From an uncultured Enorma sp. (GTDB taxonomy: Bacteria; Actinomycetota; Coriobacteriia; Coriobacteriales; Coriobacteriaceae), in the NCBI GenBank assembly GCA_905210055.1, contig CAJLVH010000073.1, forward strand, positions 1-8,652: a DNA stretch of 8,652 nt. The letters are read 5' to 3'. The notes below the pieces were generated by a model, which did not search any database, had not been told where the DNA came from, and was given only the letters and a program-made list of their open reading frames with translations. Shown one piece after another: positions 4,846 to 8,652 of the stretch. The position numbers and the translations under genes were made by a program. The number at the start of each line of letters is the position of its first letter. Within the stretch, counting starts at the first letter, position 1.

Positions 4846-6945
4846 TTGAAACGGATACCACCCGTGGCATCACCCCATAAGCACAAGCACCCAGCAAAGG
4901 CCGCGAGCCGCGACGCCCGCCCTTCCCGCCCCCATCGCGATCCGGCCGGCCCCTCCGCGCTCGGCCTCACGCGGGCGGACTTCTTGCCCGTAACCCGTGC
5001 AGACATGGAGGCGCGCGGCTGGGAACAGTGCGACTTCGTCTACATCTGCGGCGACGCGTACGTCGACCACCCGAGTTTCGGCCAAGCCATCATCTGCCGC
5101 CTGCTCGAGGCGCACGGCTACCGCGTGGGCGTCATCGCGCAACCCGACTGGCGCGACCCGGAAAGCATCGCTGCACTTGGCGAACCGCGGCTCGCATTCC
5201 TCGTATCCGCCGGCAACATGGATTCCATGGTGAACCACTACAGCGTGTCGAAGCACCGTCGCCGCACCGACGCCTACACCCCCGGCGGCGCCACCGGGGC
5301 GCGACCGGATCACGCGACCATCGTCTACGGCAACCTCATCCGCCGCGTGTTCAAGGAGACGCCCATCGTGCTTGGCGGCATCGAAGCGAGCCTGAGACGC
5401 CTTGCACACTACGACTATTGGCAAGACCGTCTCAAGCGCTCCGTGCTGCTCGACTCCGGCGCAGACATGATCATCTACGGCATGGGCGAACGGCCGATCA
5501 TCGAGCTTGCCGAGGCACTCGATGCTGGCCTTCCCATAAGCCAGATCACCTATATCGACGGGACGGTGTGGCGCACGCGCTCGCTCGACGACGCCTACGA
5601 CGCCGTGGAGCTGCCCAGCTGGGATGAGCTTTCCGCCGACCCGCTCGTCTACGCACAAAGCTTCAACACGCAGCATCAAAACATGGATCCCTTCAGCGGA
5701 AAGCGCCTCGTGGAACCCTACCCGCACAACGTGTTCGTGGTGCAGAACCCGCCCGCGCGCCCGCTTTCGCAAGCGGAGTTCGACGAAGCGCACGACCTGC
5801 CCTACACGCGCTGCTACCACCCGGATTACGAAGCCGCCGGCGGCATTCCCGCGCTCAAAGAGGTCAAGATGTCGCTCATCTCGAACCGCGGGTGCTTCGG
5901 CGAGTGCAGCTTCTGCGCGCTCACGTTCCATCAGGGGCGCATCGTGCAGACGCGCAGCCATGAATCGCTGCTGGCAGAGGCGAAGCGCATTACCGAGGAA
6001 CCCGACTTCAAGGGCTATATCAACGACGTGGGCGGCCCCACGGCGAATTTCCGCCAGCCTGCCTGCAAGAAGCAGCTCACGCGCGGCGCCTGCACGAACA
6101 AGCGCTGCCTGTGGCCGAGCGTGTGCCGGCAAATGGACGTCTCGCACAAGGATTACGTGCAGCTGCTGCGCGAGCTGCGCGCGCTTCCCGGCGTGAAGAA
6201 GGTCTTCGTGCGCAGCGGCATCCGCTTCGACTACCTCCTCGCCGACCCCGACCCCAAGCAGACCTTCCTGCGTGAACTTTGCGAGTATCACGTTTCCGGC
6301 CAGCTCAAAGTGGCACCGGAACACGTGAGCGACGCCGTGCTTTCCGTCATGGGCAAGCCGAGCCGCGCCGTGTACGACCGCTTCGTGGACGAATACCGAC
6401 GCATGAACAAGCAGCTCGGCAAGAAGCAGTACCTCGTGCCGTACCTCATGTCGAGCCATCCGGGTTCGACGCTCAAGGAGGCCGTGGAACTTGCCGAATA
6501 CGTGCGCGATATGGGCTACATGCCCGAGCAGGTGCAGGATTTCTACCCCACGCCTTCCACGATGTCGACCTGCATGTACTACACCGGCGTCGATCCACGC
6601 ACCATGGATCCCGTCTACGTGCCGAAAGCCGCGCACGAGAAGGCGCTTCAACGCGCGCTTATTCAGTATCGCAAACCCGAGAACTACGATCTGGTGCGCG
6701 AAGCTCTACAGAAGGCCGGACGCACCGATCTTATTGGCTTTGGTCCGAAGTGCCTCATCCGCCCCACGCGCCCGCATGCCAAGCGAAACGATAACCTAAG
6801 CCCAGGACTCAATGTATCTCCAGGCAGACGCGGCGACGGAAACGCAGGCAAGACCCGCGGCTCCAACAAGCGCGGCGGCAACGCCCACGGTCGCAACCGC
6901 GCCGGTCAAGGCCGCGAAGCCAACCGCGGCGGACATCGAGAGTAG
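4846..6945 (+). CDS. ygiQ: YgiQ-family radical SAM protein
   Basis: This 699-residue protein closely follows E. coli YgiQ. N-terminal matches include GDAYVDHPSFG, RVGVIAQPDW, AGNMDSMVN, GGIEASLRR and AHYDYW; the radical SAM core has RGCFGECSFC with Cys350, Cys354 and Cys357 for the 4Fe-4S cluster that cleaves S-adenosylmethionine. A second conserved group, Cys407-x8-Cys416-x4-Cys421-x5-Cys427, follows GGPTAN and may hold another cluster. Further family motifs are KVAPEH, KKQYLVPYLMSSHPG and QVQDFYPTPSTMSTCMYYTG. The reaction is not known to me. Residues 644-699 form a basic Gly/Asn/Arg-rich, presumably disordered tail; E. coli YgiQ also has a basic tail, of different sequence. The start is uncertain: TTG 4846 has no clear ribosome-binding site, and GTG 4864 has only ACGGA at 4851-4855. 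The insert present in E. coli YgiQ before the NPPA motif is missing or short. It probably has its own promoter. Confidence 0.93.
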   Translation: MKRIPPVASPHKHKHPAKAASRDARPSRPHRDPAGPSALGLTRADFLPVTRADMEARGWEQCDFVYICGDAYVDHPSFGQAIICRLLEAHGYRVGVIAQPDWRDPESIAALGEPRLAFLVSAGNMDSMVNHYSVSKHRRRTDAYTPGGATGARPDHATIVYGNLIRRVFKETPIVLGGIEASLRRLAHYDYWQDRLKRSVLLDSGADMIIYGMGERPIIELAEALDAGLPISQITYIDGTVWRTRSLDDAYDAVELPSWDELSADPLVYAQSFNTQHQNMDPFSGKRLVEPYPHNVFVVQNPPARPLSQAEFDEAHDLPYTRCYHPDYEAAGGIPALKEVKMSLISNRGCFGECSFCALTFHQGRIVQTRSHESLLAEAKRITEEPDFKGYINDVGGPTANFRQPACKKQLTRGACTNKRCLWPSVCRQMDVSHKDYVQLLRELRALPGVKKVFVRSGIRFDYLLADPDPKQTFLRELCEYHVSGQLKVAPEHVSDAVLSVMGKPSRAVYDRFVDEYRRMNKQLGKKQYLVPYLMSSHPGSTLKEAVELAEYVRDMGYMPEQVQDFYPTPSTMSTCMYYTGVDPRTMDPVYVPKAAHEKALQRALIQYRKPENYDLVREALQKAGRTDLIGFGPKCLIRPTRPHAKRNDNLSPGLNVSPGRRGDGNAGKTRGSNKRGGNAHGRNRAGQGREANRGGHRE

Positions 6946-7070
6946 GCCTTCAAGGACGGCCACAGTACCTGGTACCGAGATCATCGTTTTGAGCATTTTG
7001 GATTCTTGCGTGCGCCGAACGCTCCCCGCACAGAGACCAAACGTGCCTACCGTTTATCGCGCTGAACGTT
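6946..7070. other. Intergenic space between convergent ygiQ and PIN toxin genes
   Basis: The two genes converge on this 125-bp gap, where a bidirectional terminator would be expected. I find only short inverted repeats: GTACC/GGTAC around one base near 6965-6975, and GTGCG/CGCAC at 7010-7014 and 7027-7031 with a 12-base loop. Neither is followed by a T-run, so I call no terminator. Confidence 0.5.
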
Positions 7071-7565
7071 TCAGCTCTCGGTACCGCACCTCGCGCGCAC
7101 CTTTTCGACCATCTCACGCGTGATGCTTACCGAAGCGTATGCACGGCGGCGCTCTCGACGTAGCCAACCACCGACTTCATCGGGCGTCATCGTGGAAATG
7201 CGCGACCGGGAGAAACCACCCTTGTCGCGCGTGACGACGCAGTCTGCACCGATCTTCTTCGCCGCCTGGTACACCAAGCAGTCCTCAAAATCGTCCCATG
7301 ACGCTCGCGCAGCGTTAAGGACATCGTCTCCGTCTATCGAAACGACGTGCAGAAACGATGCTGACGCGCAAAATGCCTGTTGGATATCGGCAGCCGGGAT
7401 ATGACGCGATAGCACGTAAAACACGTCGGTAAACGACTTCGCCGAAGCCCAGAGCTCGAACTCCCCGTACCATTCCGCGATGCGCAGCGAGTTGCATGCC
7501 TCAAAGAACGGTTCTCGGCGGCCGAAATAATCGATGAGCACGCAGGTATCAAGCAAGAGCTTCAT
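7071..7565 (-). CDS. vapC: PIN-domain toxin (VapC-type ribonuclease)
   Basis: This 164-residue protein is a PIN-domain endoribonuclease of the VapC type, the toxin of a type II toxin-antitoxin pair, expected to cut RNA when freed from its antitoxin. The acidic metal-binding residues are recognisable: Asp6 in LLLDTCVLIDYF, Asp47 in SAKSFTD, Asp95 in DDFEDCLVYQAA and Asp114 in CVVTRDKGGF. The start is ATG at 7565-7563, with GAGG at 7575-7572 six bases upstream inside the antitoxin gene; the frame is open further upstream, but that part is arginine-rich shadow of the antitoxin. The first 17 bases overlap the antitoxin's end, a sign of translational coupling. After the usual end point (TMTPDEV) it has about 33 extra, strongly basic residues with WLRRERRRAY, longer than many PIN toxins. 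The family assignment is secure; the RNA target is unknown. Confidence 0.9.
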   Translation of the reverse strand: MKLLLDTCVLIDYFGRREPFFEACNSLRIAEWYGEFELWASAKSFTDVFYVLSRHIPAADIQQAFCASASFLHVVSIDGDDVLNAARASWDDFEDCLVYQAAKKIGADCVVTRDKGGFSRSRISTMTPDEVGGWLRRERRRAYASVSITREMVEKVRARCGTES

Positions 7566-7875
7566 AGTCCGCCTCACGCGCCGCCGCGATATACGCCTTG
7601 TAGTCGCCGCCGTCGATCGCGTCCCACGCGGATGACGGCACGCCCACCGTCGACTGCGCGATGGAGGCCACAAGTGCGTCGAGCGATGCCGCGTCGGGCA
7701 TGGCATCGCTTCGATTCTCTTCACCGGGCTCTACCTGCGGAAGCTGCCGTTTTGCTATAACGTATTCATACGCGCTGCGGATGAGCTCACTCGGCGTAGA
7801 CCCCAACTGCGCAAGCACCTTGTTGCCCTGTCGGCGAATCTCCGGGGCGATGCGCGCGGAAACGAGATCGGACAT
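7549..7875 (-). CDS. RelB/DinJ-like ribbon-helix-helix antitoxin
   Basis: This 108-residue protein is the antitoxin of the downstream PIN toxin. Residues 4-46 read as a ribbon-helix-helix DNA-binding domain of the RelB/DinJ type: a beta strand LVSARIAP, helix EIRRQGNKVLAQLG, then TPSELIRSAYEYVIAKRQLP, which matches the (L/S)TPSEAIR...LP pattern of that family. The remaining part is acidic and Ala-rich, ending DYKAYIAAAREADYEALA, as expected for a toxin-wrapping tail; bases 51-65 form a Glu/Asp-rich linker. The start is ATG at 7875-7873, with a very strong GGAGAAGGAGG (7891-7881) five bases upstream. It overlaps the toxin gene by 17 bp, so the pair forms one operon. Autorepression through the palindrome upstream is inferred from how such pairs are normally controlled. 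RelB/DinJ antitoxins are best known with RelE/YafQ toxins, so the PIN partner is a swapped pairing. Confidence 0.85.
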   Translation of the reverse strand: MSDLVSARIAPEIRRQGNKVLAQLGSTPSELIRSAYEYVIAKRQLPQVEPGEENRSDAMPDAASLDALVASIAQSTVGVPSSAWDAIDGGDYKAYIAAAREADYEALA

Positions 7876-7913
7876 GAGTGCCTCCTTCTCCTGGTAGTAT
7901 TGGAAACAGCTCT

Positions 7914-7942
7914 AGTGTAATACGTATTACAGACTGTAACAA
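7914..7942 (-). promoter_or_regulatory. Promoter of the toxin-antitoxin operon
   Basis: On the minus strand TTGTTA (7942-7937) and TACACT (7919-7914) are separated by exactly 17 bases; each matches 4 of 6 consensus positions. Transcription would start near 7907, about 30 bases before the antitoxin ATG. The perfect palindrome between them overlaps the -10, which suits repression by the antitoxin complex. Confidence 0.5.
7916..7931. promoter_or_regulatory. Perfect 16-bp palindrome, probable toxin-antitoxin operator
   Basis: TGTAATAC followed by GTATTACA is a perfect uninterrupted palindrome about 40 bp upstream of the antitoxin start, overlapping the -10 box. Ribbon-helix-helix antitoxins bind such symmetric sites as dimers with the toxin, so this is the best operator candidate in the cassette. 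Confidence 0.65.
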
Positions 7943-7944
7943 GG

Positions 7945-7981
7945 TCATTTGGGAACGCGTTTCGCACCCGTCCCCAAATGA
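7945..7981. repeat. REP-like imperfect inverted repeat
   Basis: TCATTTGGG-a-ACG (7945-7957) pairs with CGT-c-CCCAAATGA (7969-7981): 12 of 13 positions complementary, with an 11-base loop. The TTTGGGGACG-type arm resembles short repeated palindromes that are scattered through many bacterial chromosomes and sometimes linked to Y1/RAYT transposases; that link is from memory, and copy number cannot be seen in one window. It lies 2 bp from the toxin-antitoxin -35 box. Confidence 0.6.
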
Positions 7982-8001
7982 GTCATTCTGGCGGAGCGGA
8001 A

Positions 8002-8044
8002 GCGGAGACGGTGCCCTGCCAGCTAGGACGGGCAACGTCTCCGC
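8002..8044 (-). terminator. Strong hairpin after the phosphoketolase gene, possible terminator without T-run
   Basis: GCGGAGACG-g-TGCCC (8002-8016) pairs with GGGCA-a-CGTCTCCGC (8030-8044): 14 of 15 positions with a 13-base loop. It begins 14 bp past the phosphoketolase stop codon in the minus direction. No T-run follows on either strand, so it may be a Rho-dependent or 3'-end-stabilising structure rather than a classical terminator. Confidence 0.45.
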
Positions 8045-8058
8045 CGTATTTGGTATGC

Positions 8059-8652
8059 CTATTCGTTGTCGCCGGCAGTCAGCTGCGTCGCGGAGAGCGC
8101 ACCGTCTGTATCGCCCTGCTCTGCCGCCTCTGGCCACACCCAATCCGTGAACGCCGGGTGATCGAACCCCTCGTCAACCGCGAACTGGAACGCCTCCTCG
8201 CGGAACGTCTCCCACGTAGCGATCTGTTCAGCGAACGCGCCCGCATCGCCGCGGCGCGCCCCCGCCAGCCGCAACGCGTCGGCCGCGAGCTCCCAGCGAT
8301 CCATGTTGTTCAGCCGCAGCATGTCAAACGGTGTGGTCGTGGAGCCCTTCTCCTCGTAGCCGTGCACGCGCCACGCGTCGTGACCGGGACGATCCCACAC
8401 CAAGCGCCGAATGGTGCCCGCATAGGCATGGAAGCAGAAGAGCACCGGCTTCTCGCCCGCGCCGAAGAACTCGGCAAAGCGCTCATCGCTGATGGCGCGG
8501 TCGTTCTCGCACGCATTCTGGATCTTGAGCAGATCGACGACGTTCACGAACCACACCTTGATGCCGAGCTCGCGCAGCAGGTCGGTCGCCGCAAGCGCCT
8601 CGAGCGTGGGCACGTCGCCGCAGGTCGCCACCACCAGGTCCGCATCGGCGAG
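8059..8652 (-). CDS. xfp: Phosphoketolase (xylulose-5-P/fructose-6-P), C-terminal part, truncated by window edge
   Basis: The visible 197 residues are the C-terminal domain of a thiamine-diphosphate phosphoketolase, which splits xylulose-5-phosphate (and often fructose-6-phosphate) with phosphate into acetyl phosphate plus a triose (or tetrose) phosphate. Family matches are ADLVVATCGDVPTLEALAATDLLRE region residues, KVWFVNVVDLLKIQ, KPVLFCFHAYAGTIRRLVWDR, VHGYEEKGSTTTPFDML and LNNMDRWELAADAL. The reading frame stays open to the right edge, so the catalytic N-terminal and middle domains (roughly three quarters of an 800-residue protein) lie outside. The stop is TAG at 8061-8059. The last residues after DWVWPEAAEQ are a short acidic, low-similarity tail. 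The enzyme points to a fermentative lifestyle with a phosphoketolase shunt, as in bifidobacteria and some Coriobacteriia. Substrate preference cannot be read from this part. Confidence 0.92.
   Translation of the reverse strand, partial: LADADLVVATCGDVPTLEALAATDLLRELGIKVWFVNVVDLLKIQNACENDRAISDERFAEFFGAGEKPVLFCFHAYAGTIRRLVWDRPGHDAWRVHGYEEKGSTTTPFDMLRLNNMDRWELAADALRLAGARRGDAGAFAEQIATWETFREEAFQFAVDEGFDHPAFTDWVWPEAAEQGDTDGALSATQLTAGDNE

Noticed and set aside
4870..6651. Minus-strand open frame of 593 codons opposite ygiQ
   Set aside because: No family motifs and biased composition, whereas the plus strand encodes a clear YgiQ protein.
6965..7031. Terminator between convergent ygiQ and toxin genes
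   Set aside because: Only 5-bp stems are present and neither is followed by a T-run on either strand.

Overview
The window is a high-G+C bacterial chromosome segment with densely packed genes. Its gene content (mannose-family PTS component, class II aldolase, phosphoketolase, YgiQ radical-SAM protein, PIN-domain toxin-antitoxin pair) and codon use suggest a saccharolytic, fermentative actinobacterium, most likely of the class Coriobacteriia (Collinsella/Olsenella-like). That assignment is inference from content and style; no rRNA or marker gene is present.

Left block (1-2391, + strand): the 3' part of a class II ketose-bisphosphate aldolase, then a mannose-type PTS EIIA gene interrupted by an in-frame amber codon at codon 50, then a strong intercistronic hairpin, then an intact D-isomer-specific 2-hydroxyacid dehydrogenase. 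The block closes with an unusual branched (three-way-junction) terminator-like structure. It looks like the end of a sugar or sugar-acid uptake operon whose permease genes would lie upstream of the window.

Middle block (2454-6945, + strand): three separately controlled genes. The first is a Drp35/SMP-30-type lactonase. The second is an AAA_14-DUF4143 ATPase of lower G+C, preceded by a striking set of nested perfect palindromes that abut a consensus TATAAT box. The third is a YgiQ-family radical SAM protein with two cysteine clusters and a basic Gly/Asn/Arg-rich tail.

Right block (7071-8652, - strand): a RelB/DinJ-like ribbon-helix-helix antitoxin overlaps a PIN-domain toxin by 17 bp. A perfect 16-bp palindrome lies between the -35 and -10 of the antitoxin promoter and is probably the autoregulatory operator. 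Two imperfect inverted repeats, one REP-like, separate this cassette from the 3' part of a phosphoketolase gene that runs off the right edge.

Most worth a second look are the interrupted EIIA gene, the palindrome cluster in front of the AAA_14-DUF4143 gene, and the branched terminator. I see no proof of a wholly new system.
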